Source of the DNA: Cynocephalus volans
Taxonomy: Eukaryota; Chordata; Mammalia; Dermoptera; Cynocephalidae
DNA length: 64,000 nt
Direction: 5' to 3'
Assembly: GCF_027409185.1 (NCBI RefSeq)
Contig: NC_084463.1
Coordinates: 159,689,869-159,753,868 of the forward strand
The notes beneath the pieces were generated by a model. It saw only the letters and a program-made list of their open reading frames with translations. It was not told the DNA's origin and ran no database searches. Shown piece by piece: positions 43,621-55,926 of this stretch. The position numbers and the translations under genes are program-made. Within the stretch, counting starts at the first letter, position 1. Each line of letters starts with the position of its first letter.

Positions 43621-45414
43621 GTGCATCCACTGGTCAAGTCTGGGCCACATGCCCACTCCTGTGCAGCAAGAGAGCCCAAGGAAGGCCCCAGACACAGGAA
43701 GGCGTTGGCCAAAGTGACCAGTGTCTGTCCTGCTGTTCCCGGAGTGACTTGGCAGGACTGCTTGTCAGCGTGTGCCCCAGAGGCCCCTGCCGAGTGAGCA
43801 ATAAGAACCCCAGCAAATCTCTGGCCACTCTCGAGCAGCCCCCGATGGGGACTCACTCATTCTTGTAGTTTCAATGTCACCTTGACACTGATGCCACCTG
43901 TCTGAATCTCCACCCCAGTCCTGCACATGGACTCCAGACCTGGATGTCCCCCTTCCTACTGGACACCTCCCTGGGATGTCCCACAGGCATCTCCACCTCA
44001 TCCTGCCTAGAAGAGAACTAGTGCCTCCATTGCCCTGATTCCTGTCCTTAGGAATGGCACCTCCTCCCCTGAGCTGTCCAGGAAGAAACACAGAAACACA
44101 GGAGCTGTCTTCACCCCCAACCTTTTCAAGGCCACCAAGTCTTATCCTTTCTGCTGACTGGATGTCTCTTGAATGTGTCCACTTCTCTGTGCCCCCACGG
44201 CCACTGTGCTTATGGCTTTTGGCTGAGATCAATGTCACGATCCATTCCCTGGCCTCTCCACTGCCAGCTTGCCCCTCCCACTGACTCTCCTGCTGGGTCA
44301 GAGCAATCTTTCTACCCCAAGGTCAAGGGTTCAAATCCCCTTATCAGCCGGCCACACACACACACAGACACACACAAAAGATCAATCCTTCTAAATCACC
44401 TGTCTGGTCCTGTACGTGCCCGCCTGGGATACTTTGGTGGCTCCAGCTTGCCCTCAGGACAGAAAGCCAAGCTCCTCAGTTTGACCCTGCACTGGTAGGC
44501 CCCTGCCTACTGGATCTGTGAGGTTTGCTCTTGGCTGCAAGTAACAGAAGTCCCGACTAGCAGTGCTGGCGACATGAAAGGGCGCACTTTGAGCTCTCCT
44601 TCGACCTTTGAAGGTTGGCAGTTGCTGGAGTTGGCTTCAGGCACGTCAGACCTGAGGTCTTTGTGATTCTCTTGGCCTTTCCTTCATGGCTCCAAGATGT
44701 GGCTGCAGCTCTAGCCATTGTGTGTGTGTTTAAGGCAAGAGGAAGACAGAGGACGCCAGAGCTGGGATTCAGCAAGCACCCCCGGTGAGGCCTCCCTGGT
44801 TGTTGCAATACTGAATGACCTCTGACTAGTTGTTAATTCTGCCCCCAGTGCTCCCCTGCTTCCCGAGTCCTCCCCAGGACCACCTGCCCATTTCCCCATG
44901 ATCCAGCAGTGATAGGATTAATGCTGGCCACAGCAGGAGCTCCAGAGCTCTGCCCCTGAGTGAGCTTCTGATTGGTTGGTGGCTGGGCTTTGTATGTTAC
45001 TCCTGGGTGGCCCTTGGGAGGGGAAAGCACAGGCTCCCCCAGAAACCCCCCCGTGGACTCATCACCCTAGCTGCCTGTTTGGATCGGCCAGTTTCTACCT
45101 TTCCAGGCTCCCTACTGGAGGAAGTCTGGGAAAAGGAGTGAGCCGACCACACCATGTGCCCCTCTTCTTGACAGTCCTGTTAATACCTTACTCTTCTCTC
45201 TCGCCCTCCCACATCCGAGCAGGGGAGACCACACAGGAGGCACCAGCTGGGGACTGGAGTTCTTTTAAAAAGACTTCTAAGAGCACAGGGCCCTCTGGTA
45301 AATCTCATTTGCAGATCTCCCACCTCAAGGCCGAAAAGAGGCTTCGTGGGTACCTCTGCTCCTTTGTGGAACTTCCTGTGACAAGTGGTAGGTGGCTCAG
45401 CTTTTATCTTCATA
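43621..45414. other. Gene-free stretch with a SINE fragment and an unassigned repeat
   Basis: A tRNA-like SINE fragment in + orientation lies at about 44294-44385, with 'caagggttcaaatcccctta' and a CA-rich tail. The 44515-44700 part ('ttggctgcaagtaacagaag') looks related to the unassigned repeat at 28500. No gene is supported. Confidence 0.55.
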
Positions 45415-46740
45415 AGTTTTTTATTTTTAATGAGATATAATTCACATACTATAAAAGTCACTCTTTTGAAGTGTACAATTCGGTGGTTTTGATATATTCA
45501 CAAGGCTGTGTAACCGTCACCACTACCTAATTTCAGAACATTTCACCCCAAAAGAAACCCTGTACCCACTGACGGTCAGTTCCGTTTCTTCCCAACCCCC
45601 CAGTCCTAGGCAACCAGGAATACAAGTTTTCTTTCTATAGATTCACCTATTCTGGACATTTCATATAAACAGAGTCATAAAATACATGGCCTTTTTTTTT
45701 TTTTTCCTCGCCCTCCCCCCCCCACGTGGCCTTCTGTATCTGGCTTCTTTCACGTAGCATAATGTTTTCAAGGTTTATCCAGGTTGTAGCATGTGTCAGT
45801 GCTTCATTTCTTTTTATGGTTCAGTAATATTCCATTGAATGGATAGACCACTTTCTGTTTATCCATTTATCAGCTTATGAACATCTGAATTGTTTCCACT
45901 TTTTGGCTATTATGCATAGTGCTGCTATGAATATTTGTGTATAAGTTTTTGTGAGGACATATATTTCAGTTCTCTTGGGTATACACCTAGAATTGCTGGG
46001 TCATGCAGTAACTCCATGTTTAACTTTTAAAGGAACCATCAAACTGTTTCTCACAGTGGCTGCACCTCCATGTCACATCTCCATGTCACCTCCATGTCAC
46101 ATCTCCATGAGCAGCAGCCTATGAGGGTTCCAATTTCTCTACATCCTGTTGACACTTGGTGTTTGTCTTTTGGACTGTAGCCATCCTAGTGGGCCTGGAG
46201 TGGTGTCTCATCGTGGTTTTGGTTTGCATTTCCTTGATGACTAATGATGTTGAGAATTTTTTATATGCTTATTATCCATTTGCATATTTTCTTTGGGGAA
46301 ATATCTATTCAGATTCTTTGCTCACTTAAAAATGTCTTTTAAATATGTGATTGAGTTGTATTGTTTTTTAAATTGTGGTAAAAATCATATAATAATATTT
46401 ATCATTTTAACCATTTTTAAGTGTACAGTTCAGTACTGTGAAGTACATATTAAAAGATAAAGTAGCCCTACTCGTGGATCTGAGGTGGTTTTGATTTGCA
46501 TTTCCCTAATGATTAGTGATGTGGCATGTGCTTGTTGGCAAATTGTATATCTTCTTTAAAGAAATATTTTTTCAAGTCTTTTGCTCACTTTTAATTTTTG
46601 ATTTGTTGTTGAGTTGTATGAGTTGTTTATATATTCTGGATATAAACCCCTTATCAGATACATGATTTGCAAATATTTTCTCCCATTCTGTAGGTTGCCT
46701 TGGGCTGTATCTTTTTATCATTGAATTTCTCATAAGTTTT
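45415..46740 (-). mobile_element. L1 (L1M-type) 3' relic with internal insertion
   Basis: In + orientation this is the reverse of an L1 3' end. It includes 'gagatataattcacatac', 'ttctggacatttcatataaac', 'ttcatttctttttatgg' and 'gaattgctgggtcatgc'. It is interrupted by a short poly-T/C insertion at about 45692-45722, and has a 24-bp tandem repeat at about 46063-46110. Confidence 0.85.
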
Positions 46741-46744
46741 TGAA

Positions 46745-47190
46745 AGATGACAGAAGCAAACATTAGTAACCACGGTGGCAGATACTCGCACTTTCTTTCT
46801 TGCCAACAGAAGCCTGGTTTTGTTTGAGGAAGCAACACGCCCAGCCCCCAGTTGTGACAATGTGATTTCCATTGCCAGATACTCACTTTCCCAGTCTCTC
46901 TTGCAGCCAGGGATGACCATGAGATGGGGTTCTAGCCAAAGAGATCTGAGGAAATGTCTGCAGGGAGCAGGGGGTGCTTCTGGGAAACATTTCCTTCTTG
47001 ATAAGAGGAACACTCTTTTCTTCCTGACAAAAGGCCAACAAAAGAGGACCTGGCTCTTGGATGACATCTCTAAATTGCTTCTCTAGACTCTGAACAGCCC
47101 ATACCCACATCACATCCTGTTGCTCCAACCTCTAATATGTAGATTTTCTGTTCCTTGCAGCCAAAAGCATTCCTAACTGCTACAATTATG
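46745..47190 (+). mobile_element. MLT1-like MaLR LTR relic
   Basis: The stretch has 'cccagtctctcttgcagccag', 'gggttctagccaaagagatc' and 'ccttgcagccaaaagcattcc', typical of the 3' half of MLT1-type LTRs in + orientation. Confidence 0.7.
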
Positions 47191-48039
47191 TGACACCCTA
47201 GAAGGAAAATTCATTTCCCATCTTAAATTACGCCATACAACATGGTTCTGATATAGCTCCCAGTGGGATTTGAACACTGAGAACCACATAAAAACCTGCA
47301 ACATAAAATGGCCCAAATGTGAATAAGAGCTCCCATTCTCAAAGTCCAAAAATGCAATGCTTTTCCTCTTCTGAAGTAAAGCCAGACACATCCTTCCTCT
47401 GAGAGTCTTACTGTGTCTTCCCTTAGCTGGAGGCCCCCACTCAGCTGGAGTCTGGCTTCCCTTGGGGGTAGCTGCAGCCTGGACTCACCCACTGGAGTGG
47501 ATGGCTTTTCTCCACCCTCATGGTGAACTTGACCCAATCCTAAGCTTCTTACTGGCCTTGCTTTTCCAAAGAGCCGCAGTCCCTGGGGCACATGAAGTGG
47601 TCCTAGCACCAGCCCCACATTCACAAGATATAAAAAAATAAACGATCATAAGCAGTGCCTCTGTCATCCCAGCAGCAAACCCAGCAATGCATGTTCCAGA
47701 ATCCAGTCCAGAGCACACTGCAGTGGTCAGCCACAGGCCTAGAGGAGACGGCGTTAGTGAAGGAGAGCAGACAGAACGCATGAGGGACAGGAGGAAACAT
47801 GTTTTAGCTTCACCAGGACACGAGAGTCCATGACCCAAGAATTCAAACTCCACTGGGTGAAATTGCCTAATGGAGGCAAATTACGTCCCCTGCATTCAGG
47901 CTCACTGCTTCCTCTCAGAGAGCGCTGCTGGGGACAAATGTCTTCTTGGGTAACTGAAAATTTGCAGTGAAGTCACTCCCCGTCTCCAGAACTTATCTAA
48001 GGCTCTCCCCCCACCCCCTGTGCTCATCGTCCTGCATAT
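47191..48039. other. Gene-free stretch, nothing recognised
   Basis: Unique, AT-balanced sequence without a clear repeat or gene. Open frames here are short and unsupported. Confidence 0.45.
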
Positions 48040-48350
48040 TAAAAGCCTCTTAATTCTTTAAAAATTTTTAAAATTTATTATTTTAAATTGGCACATAATA
48101 ATTGTACATATTTATGGGATACAACGTGATATTTGGATATATGTATACAATGTGCAGTGATTAAATCAAGCTAATTCATAGATCCATCACCTTAAACATT
48201 TGTCATTTCTCTGTGTTGGGAACATTCAAAATCCTCTCTTCTAGCTATTTGAAATGATAATAAATTGTTAACTATAGTCACCCTATATGGTGCTCTAGGA
48301 CACTATAACTTAATTCTCCTATTTAGCTGCAATTTTGTATCGGTTGACCA
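48040..48350 (-). mobile_element. L1 3'UTR relic
   Basis: The + strand has the reverse of a primate-type/boreoeutherian L1 3'UTR: 'cacataataattgtacatat', 'gatccatcaccttaaacatt' and 'aactatagtcaccctatatg'. Confidence 0.8.
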
Positions 48351-49049
48351 ACCTCTCCCTAGCCCCTCACAAAACCTCTGAATTCTTTGTGAGAGGCCCC
48401 CTGCAATGTCCAGCAGGCCCCTCTCTGAGTAGAGGCCTTGATTCTGCAGTCTTGGTGTCCCTCTAAGTTTCGCCACCCTCAGCGAGATCTGCAGGGAGCT
48501 TCCAGCTCTGGGCCCTGGAGTCTCAGCAACTGCGCTCACTCAGGAATTCCCCAGGCCTGAGCATCCCATAGCCCAGGCCCCTTGTCACATGGGTCCCCCA
48601 GCTGGAGAATCACCATGGAATATTCCTGATCCAAAGCTGCTGCTGCTGCTGCTTCCGATGCCTGTGTCTCCAGAGGCCCAGGGGCAGCAACATTCTTTTT
48701 CCATGGGATTTGGAATTTTCTAGGAATTGAGTGATATGTGTCATTTCTGCAGCAGCCACAGAAGCCTTCCTTTCTGCCGCTCTGTGTCTGCAGCGATGGG
48801 TCAGGCCTCCAGTGGTTATTTCCTTGGTTCCTCCCCTACTGAGGTTCCCAGCTCTGGCAGCTCATTGGAACCACAAATATATTGATGCTCAGGCCCCACT
48901 CCTGGGGATCCTGATGAACTGGTGCAGAGTGGGAGTGGTGGGGGGCATGCACCACTGTATTAAAGTCCCCCAGATGATTGTAGCAGCCAGACTGAGGACT
49001 CAGAGGGCCCAGCTCGGTTTGTAACATAAGAACCCACACTGGTCCTTTC
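48351..49049. other. Gene-free stretch with a MER5-like relic
   Basis: About 48840-49005 resembles a MER5/MER112-type hAT-Charlie element ('gcaggcccc'-like core with 'tgatgctcaggccccactcc' and 'cccccagatgattgtag'). The rest shows nothing I can name. Confidence 0.45.
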
Positions 49050-49850
49050 CTTTTCTTCTATGCATAGTCTTACACTGTTTGCTGCATTATGGAGTCTTTC
49101 TCTCTTCTTTTTATCTTTTCTTTATTGTAGACTACCAGTTAAAGTGGGGCTCATGGTGGGTGGTCCAGTGATAAATGAGTTTTGGCCCAAATTCGAATCA
49201 CTGTGGGCCCAGTATGTCTGTGGACTTACTCACGGTTATTTCCCCGGTTCCTGCACATGCACTTGGAATAGACGTTCTTGGCGACAGGCAGAACCTCCGT
49301 GTAGGCACTCCCACCTACATGGGAGAAGCAAGAGCCATGAAGATAAGGAGGGTTCTATGGGAGTTCCTGGAGTGTCCCCTGTCTCTGAGGTAGTAAATCA
49401 GAGCAAGGCGGCTCCCTGGGCAGCTGCTCAGAGATTACACAGCATCAGAGAGGGTTGCAGGGAGGTGGCTGCTAGCAGAGCCCCATGTCATTCATCTGTT
49501 TGGTCTGCGCAGAAGGATGGATTTGGAGAAGGACTGCATGTTGCTGTAAACATAATCAGGTGGTGATTCCAATAGCAGCTGCTGCTCTAGGGTACCTTCA
49601 CTGGAGCAAAACAGCACATCCTGGCACCTGGTATGCAGCTTTTGACCTGTCCAGATCTTTTTTTCTCTGTACCAATTTTCAAGAACCATGAGAAGCAATT
49701 TGCTTTTACCTGTCACCTTCATGTCTTGCTTTAGGGCCATGTCACCCCTCCCGCTTTTGGCCACAGTTCAGTAGACAGAGATCCTGAGCTCTGAATTCCA
49801 CAGAACATGATGCTGGTCTACTCCCTGGGTGACATTCTGCTGATTGGGCC

Positions 49851-50185
49851 TGCTAAGGGTTTGAATGTTTGTCCTCTCTAAATCTCATGTCAAAATTTAA
49901 TTGCCACTGTAACGGTAGTCGGGGGTGGGGGCTTCGAGAGGTGTTTAGGTCATGAGTGCTCCACCCTCGTGAATGGACTCATGCCATTATCCAGGGAGTA
50001 GGTTCACCCTCTCTCGCTCTCTCTCAATCTCTTTTTGCCCTTCTGCCACATTATGATGCAGCAAGAAGGCCCTAACCAGATGCCGCCCCTTGAACTTGGA
50101 CTTCCCAGCCTCCAGAACCGTGAGCCAATATGTAAATTACCTGGGCTGTGGTGTTCTGTTATAGCACACAAAATGGACTGAGATG
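49851..50185 (+). mobile_element. MaLR (MST/THE1-like) solo LTR inside the ERV-L-like relic
   Basis: The LTR starts TGCTAAGGGTTTGAATG and carries 'ctctcaatctctttttgccc' and 'gttatagcacacaaaatgg'. The flanks gggcc (49846-49850) and gggct (50186-50190) are a 4/5 target duplication. It splits the reverse-transcriptase region of the older element, so it inserted later. Confidence 0.8.
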
Positions 50186-51593
50186 GGGCTTGAGAAGCAG
50201 GAAGCAGCAAGTACTTTTTAGGTGCATTAGTAAGACAAATGCAAATGAGACAGGGGAGATTAATCCCATAAAAATTCAGGGGCCTGCCACACCAGTGAGG
50301 TTCTGGAACTCTGGAGCATGTGAAGATATCCCCTCCAAGGTGAAAGACACACTCCTGCACTTGGCACCACCTACCACAAAAAGAACAGAGGTTTTCATAC
50401 ACCATATTTGAGTGTGTTGCTCCAGCTCATTCACCGAGCAATCCAGAAGGTGCCAGTTTTGAGTGGGGAGCAGATCAAGAGAAGACTGTGGCAAGTCCAG
50501 ACTGCACAGCAAGCAGCTCTCACTTTGGGCCTGTGACCCAGCACAGTGTGCACACAGGTGGGGTGCCATGTGGGGTTGCTAGTGGGCAGCAGCAGGAGAA
50601 TCACTGCGCAGGCCTCTAGGATTCAGGAGCAAATCCATGCCTTCTTCTGCAAGTGGCTATTCTCCTTTACAGAAACATTCCCCGGCGATGGCTGGTCCCT
50701 GGTCGGGACTGAGCACTGGGCATCAAGTGACCACATGGCCTGAGATTCTGTCTCAGATTGGGCTCCCATGAAACAGATTTGGAGGTGGAGATTTGTGGGC
50801 AAGGGGTTTGTTGGGAAATACTCTTTGAAATGACACCTGTGTGTGAGTGATGGACATGGAGTTGGCAGAGGGAGACATTGAACTACGATGAAGTTTTGCA
50901 GTGGTCCCGCCAATCCCATGGGGCACACTGGAACTGGGTTAGCCTTTCAGCCATGTCCTAAATTCAAACCAGGGAGCCGGCATTGACTGGCCATGGGATG
51001 CAGGCCTCCTCCAGGGTGGGGTCCCAACCTTGGGGGAGGCAGCTCCCTGCCGCTGAGGGTCAGGCCCAAAGTGACTCAGCTGTGAGCCATCAGCAGGAAT
51101 ACTCCCAGCAGCGGGGAGGGAGGGCCTCAGTCCTGGAGGTGGCCTTTCTGAACACCTCAGTGTCCTCTAGAGCATGCAGTCAGAAACTGGGTGGGTTCAG
51201 ACCCAACGAACCATGGGTGAGCATGTGCAAAGCAATCTGTCATCCAGTGGGGACATGCTCATGCAAAAGGAAGCTGCAGGAGCAGAGGGCTCAGATTCCC
51301 TCCACCCTGACCCCTGCTGCAGCCTCCTCTGCTCCACACCTATGGCCTCAGGAACATTTGATAGAGGAGAAAACAGGTTGGGCCTGGTTTACAGGTAATG
51401 CTGCATGACATCCCGGCATTGACTGGATGTGGGTGCCTGCAGCATTACAGCTTTATTCACGGATTGCCTTGGGGGCTATTGAAGGGCAGATGTTCAAGCA
51501 AAACATTGGGGTTTTCACTTTGTTTGGACTGGTGGAGGACCAGAACCATGGATCTACAGAAATTCATAGGCAGTTGCTACTGATTTAGCTCAG

Positions 51594-51800
51594 GAGATGG
51601 CAAACCACATCCCCCAGGTTAACTCTGGTCACTTATTTTGTAAATAAAAAGCTGTATTGGCACACAGCCATACCCATTTATCCGCTTATTGTCTATTTCG
51701 TGCTACAACCTCAGAGTTGCATAGTTGCAACAGAGAACATATGGCCCACAAAGCCTAAAATATTTGTAAACTTGGTAGAAGTTTGCCAGTGGCTGGTTTA
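51594..51800. repeat. hAT-like DNA transposon relic
   Basis: The block 'gtaaataaaaagctgtattgg', 'catggcccacaaagcctaaaa'-like sequence at 51740-51760, and 'aagtttgccagtggctgg' follow a common hAT-Charlie relic. It lies within the ERV-L-like region. Confidence 0.55.
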
Positions 51801-52580
51801 GCTGAATGGTGAGGGATTTAGAGAGAACGGGATGGGAAGGCGGGTGACAAAGAAGTGCAGGGAAAAATTAGTGGCTGGAGCTCTCAGAATGGCACAGACA
51901 CGAAGATAACTGTTTCTAATGTGGCTGCTCCCCAGAGGGCACCCACTGCAGAGGGCACAGTGATCGTGTGGGCGCGTGATGAGGGAGTGAGGGGATAGAG
52001 TTTCTCTGTGGATGTCTGTCATCCTTTTTCCCCAGCCAGGCCACCGCTTGCTCAGTGAGTCCATGTTCAATGTGGCCATGAGAGCAGAGACAGAAGCTAT
52101 GCAGGGCTCAGCAACCGCTGTGTACTTCCCGCTGCCAAGGCTGACCTGGGTAAGGCTACTGCTGAGTGCCTGGCTGCCAAGAGCAGTGACACTGAGCCCC
52201 CAATGCAGTATATCCAGGGACCAGGCATCCAGCAGCAGGTTGATTTCTCAGACTCCTTCTACTACGGAGAGGACAGAGATTTGTTTTCACTTGAAGAGAC
52301 GCATATCCTGGAGACGGATCTGCCTTCCCTGGTCATAACGCTCTGCCAGCACCATCCGTCAGCCCTTCTGAGTGCCTTATTCACCGCCATGGTACAACAT
52401 TGCTTCTGATCGAAGAATTTGTTTCATGGCAGAAGCATGGATGGCTTTATGCTCATGGGATTCTCTGGTCTTACCAAATATCCCATCACCCAGAAGTCCT
52501 AATGGAATGGTAGAACAGCCCACTGGAGATTTCCTTATGGCGCCAGGTGGAAGACAACACTTGAAGGAAGGAGTTCTATC

Positions 52581-52640
52581 CAAACCTGTGCACCCTGAGG
52601 TTACAAGTCTGTGCTCTAACCAGCTGAGCTAACCGGCCCA
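52581..52640 (-). mobile_element. Truncated tRNA-Ile-like SINE in the ERV-L-like relic
   Basis: On the - strand it reads 'ggccggttagctcagctggt', almost a tRNA-Ile 5' half, and stops after about 60 bp. The flanks gagttctatc (52571-52580) and gagttctacc (52641-52650) are a 9/10 target duplication. Confidence 0.8.
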
Positions 52641-53205
52641 GAGTTCTACCTTCCAGGAGACAGATATGCTCTGAATACAGTGCTGCTTCTCCGTGGTCAG
52701 AACACATGGCCCAGGAATCAAGGGGTGCAACGAATGGCTTCTCTCATTACACCCAGTGTCCCACTCACTGGTTTGGAAGTTTTAGTTTCCAAGGAGGAAA
52801 AGCTTTTCTCAGGGGACACAATTATTTTGCTGAATCGGAAGTTGAGATTGCCACCTGGCCATTTTGGGCTCCTCATCCACTGAACCAACAGGCAAAAGAG
52901 GGGGTTACTGTACCGACTGTGACGAAGGATCCCACTTCCAAGGGGAGATTGGGCTCCTGCTACGTAATGCATATTTCCTTCCTCTCTTCTCTCTCTTCCT
53001 TCCCCTTACTTTATTATTACAGTATCTTATACAAGCTTTACAGATTTTAACTTTGCAGTTTAGTCTTTAGGTAGTGGAATTTTTGGATGGATGATGACTG
53101 AATTGAGCAGTAATTAACATCTTGAAGATGGACAGCATGTTTGTGTCCCAGGATGAGCACAAGGGCTGTTGGGACTTTGCATCTCCTCATTTGGGGGAGA
53201 TGGTG

Positions 53206-53717
53206 TGTTATGGACTGAATTGTGTCCCCCAAAATCTGTATGGTGAAGTCCTAATTCACAATATGACTGTATTTGGAGATAGAGTCGTTAGGCAAGTAAT
53301 TAAGGTTAAATGAAGTTGCGAAGATAGGGCCTTAATCCTACAGGACTGGTGTCCTTATAAGAAGAGGAAGAGAGGCTGGTGGGTTAGCTAAGTTGGTTAG
53401 GGCACAGTGTTATAACACCAAGGTCAAGGGTTTAGATCCCCATACCAGCCAGCTGCCAAAACAAACAAACAAACAAAAAAAACCCAGAAGAGGAAGAGAT
53501 AGCAGGTTTCTCTCTCTCTCCTTGTGCACACAAAGGAAAGTTCACTGAGGACACAGCCAGGAGAAAGCCACGAAGAGGGGTGTCACCCCAATAGAAATCA
53601 ACACTGAAGACACCTGGATCTTAGACTTCTGGCTTCCAGAACTGTGAGGAAATAAATTTCTGTCATTTAAAATACTCAGTCTGTGGCATTTTGTTATAGC
53701 ACTGGAGCAGACTAACA
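53206..53717 (+). mobile_element. MaLR (MLT1/MST-like) LTR interrupted by a SINE
   Basis: It starts TGTTATGGACTGAATTGTG and ends GGAGCAGACTAACA. The flanks tggtg (53201-53205) and aggtg (53718-53722) are a 4/5 target duplication, so it is a solo LTR. The 'aggaaataaatttctgtc' polyadenylation block is near 53647. A SINE splits it at 53374-53485. Confidence 0.85.
53374..53485 (+). mobile_element. tRNA-Ile-like SINE with perfect 14-bp target duplication
   Basis: The head is ggctggtgggttagctaagt, then 'caaggtcaagggtttagatc' (B box), then a (CAAA)n tail. agaagaggaagaga occurs at 53360-53373 and again at 53486-53499, an exact 14-bp target-site duplication. The SINE is nested in a MaLR LTR and is therefore younger than it. 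Confidence 0.92.
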
Positions 53718-53722
53718 AGGTG

Positions 53723-55098
53723 AGAATGTCTTTCTTTGTGTGAAGGATAGTTTCATCTTGTTATGTGCAGAGTTATTTTCCTTGTTGTAGAGAAGTTTAA
53801 AAATGTATGCAGAGAGGTGTATGTGAATGCTGAGCCACTGAAGGGCTAGACTTTGCCAGTGATCTTTACTGTCTTTCAGCTCCAAACCCACCCTTCTGTC
53901 CTCTGGGCTGTGGTGCTGCGGGTGGGACTCTGCACACCATATTTCTGCTTTGCCCGCTGTCTCCTTGCTAGGCTCTGAGAATAGGGGACCCTAGAGGCAG
54001 TGACCACGGGGCTGAAGGGGGGGGTCCTGCTCCTTTCCGTCTGCTTTCGTGCACAACACCCCACAAAGCTTCTTCACCCTGGCAGCAGCAGTTCCGTCCT
54101 GCAGTTGCTGCTGGATCCAGTTTGCAGTTTTCCCAGCAGGAGGACCCCACTCCCTCACGCCCCCCTGCCCCGCCCCCTCAGACCCCTGCACCTGCTGGCC
54201 TGTTTGCTCCTTACAAGTATGTCTTCCAGGTCCCCTGGGCCCCTCCTCCAAGCCTCCAGGTTTTAATAATTCCAACCTGCTGGGGGTGGGAATTGCTTCC
54301 TGAAGGGCTACCTCCCTGTAGACCTTAGAGTTCTCTTTTTTGACTTTTCAGTTCTTCAATGCCTAGTTAATAATTCTTTATATTAAATTTCCTCAGTTAA
54401 AATAACGTGTGCTTTCTGTCTCCTGATAGGACCAGGACTGACATGGACCTGGAACATTGCAGATTCTGCCTTACGGATTCTCCATGGTGAGAGATATGAA
54501 GCCAGTAGGTAATTTTGCCAAAAGTACCTGTTCCCACAGCCTCCCTGCCCCTCCCCAGCACCTCCCCTCGGCCAGTTGTGAGTCCATGCATTATTGTCCT
54601 GCTTGGCCCTGGACCCTCAGCTCTGGGCATTTTGCTGCAGGGCTCAGGCCTCATCTGTCTCCCCCCCTGAAATCACAGGGTCACCACGAAGCTCATGTTC
54701 AGCCCTGTTCCTCAGTGCTAATCTATCTTCCCGGCCTCCTCTCCAGTTCACCATGTTTTCCGTAGCCACTCGTTGGGCCTCCAGCTCCTTAAAGGAGGGC
54801 CCCTGACTTTGGTGTCAGAAGGAGGGGGCCTCCTGATGGCACCTGCCCTGGACTCTCCTGGGCAGGCCAGCCCAGTTGACTCTGGAGGTGTCCTAGCTGC
54901 CCTCTTTCGATTTCTCATGTCTAAGTCACCTCCCCAACCTAGTGACCCTAAAATAAGCCCCTTTTCTCCTAGTCCCACCTGTCACAGCGCTCAGGAGGAC
55001 GGAATGGTCAAGTCGTCTTCTTCCGTGTTCATGTCCACCTCCCCCGGGAGGCCTCAGTCATTCTCCTAAGCAAGTTCCCTTCTTCCTGCAGTTCAGCC
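53723..55098. other. Gene-free stretch, nothing recognised
   Basis: The sequence holds open frames rich in Pro and Ser on both strands, but no splice pattern or repeat I can identify. Confidence 0.4.
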
Positions 55099-55926
55099 TG
55101 AAAGGGATCTTAGCCAGAGAACAGCCATCTTTGGGGTAACTAAAACCAAGCAGAAAATTTCAGTGAGCCATTAACTGGAGAACTGATTCTCATCCATTCC
55201 TTGAGGTTAGCAGAGGAAAGGAGAAACTGGCTTTATGGCTGGAACTGCCTGGAGATGAAATCACGCCCCCAAAGGAAGCTTCTCAAAAGTTTGTTTATTT
55301 CTCATTACACCCTCTTATACTGATTTACTTTAGATGTTGTGCACCTACAATTAGGAATTGAAACCGAGTTTTCTTATTTTTCTTAACTTCCCTAATCAAC
55401 GGCAAACAGAGGAAATACAAGAGAAAGGCAAGGCACCCTAGCTGATTATTAACTCACCTTTTTGCTTAAAGGAAAATTGCATCCATATTACTTAGAGGTA
55501 CGAGTCAGGTATTTTTATGTTCCAGTGATGCTGGACTGAGGTTATTGTCTTTGAGCTCTCCTTAGGAGATAAGGACACCAACCCCTAACATAACATCAAG
55601 GGCTTGAAGGTGACCAGTCTCCAACTGCAGACTCCATGACGCCAAAGCACCCAGTCCATCATGGGACCCTGACATCTGACTCAGACCCTCTGCTGATCCC
55701 TTAACCAGCCCCCACCTTTGCCTGCAGGACAAAACCCTTACCTCACCTTCCTGCCTCTTCCCCTTTGTAAATCCCAGAATAGGCATCAGAAGGTGGTATG
55801 ATTTTAGCCTGGTCATTCCCCAGATGCTGATTATCTGAATAAACCTTCCAATCCTCTCACCGACATTTGGACTTTGGAGTCTTTGGTTTAGTGCGAGAGG
55901 GCAAGCTGGGCCTGTTGCCAGTAACA
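55099..55926 (+). mobile_element. Solo ERV1-like LTR with 4-bp AGCC duplication
   Basis: The element begins TGAAAGGGATC and ends CCAGTAACA. It is bounded by AGCC at 55095-55098 and 55927-55930, as expected of a gamma-type (4-bp) integration. An AATAAA signal at 55838-55843 gives the + orientation. Length 828 bp. The family is not assigned. Confidence 0.75.

Larger units (their letters stand above)
49300..52975 (+). pseudogene. Decayed ERV-L-like (class III) endogenous retrovirus pol relic, interrupted
   Basis: By resemblance to the recalled mammalian ERV-L internal sequence, pol regions appear in order on the + strand. The reverse transcriptase region is at about 49490-49850 and resumes at 50186-50600; its YxDD-like position falls just before the interrupting LTR and is no longer canonical. 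RNase H-like traces lie at about 51300-51590. Integrase-like sequence runs about 52010-52570, and the 3' end of pol continues at 52641-52975. Frames are broken by stops, frameshifts and insertions: a MaLR LTR at 49851-50185, a hAT-like piece near 51594-51800 and a SINE at 52581-52640. Stretch 50755-51170 fits the pol order poorly and may be a further insertion. No protein can be made. No flanking LTR pair was identified, and the 5' limit is uncertain. Confidence 0.7.
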
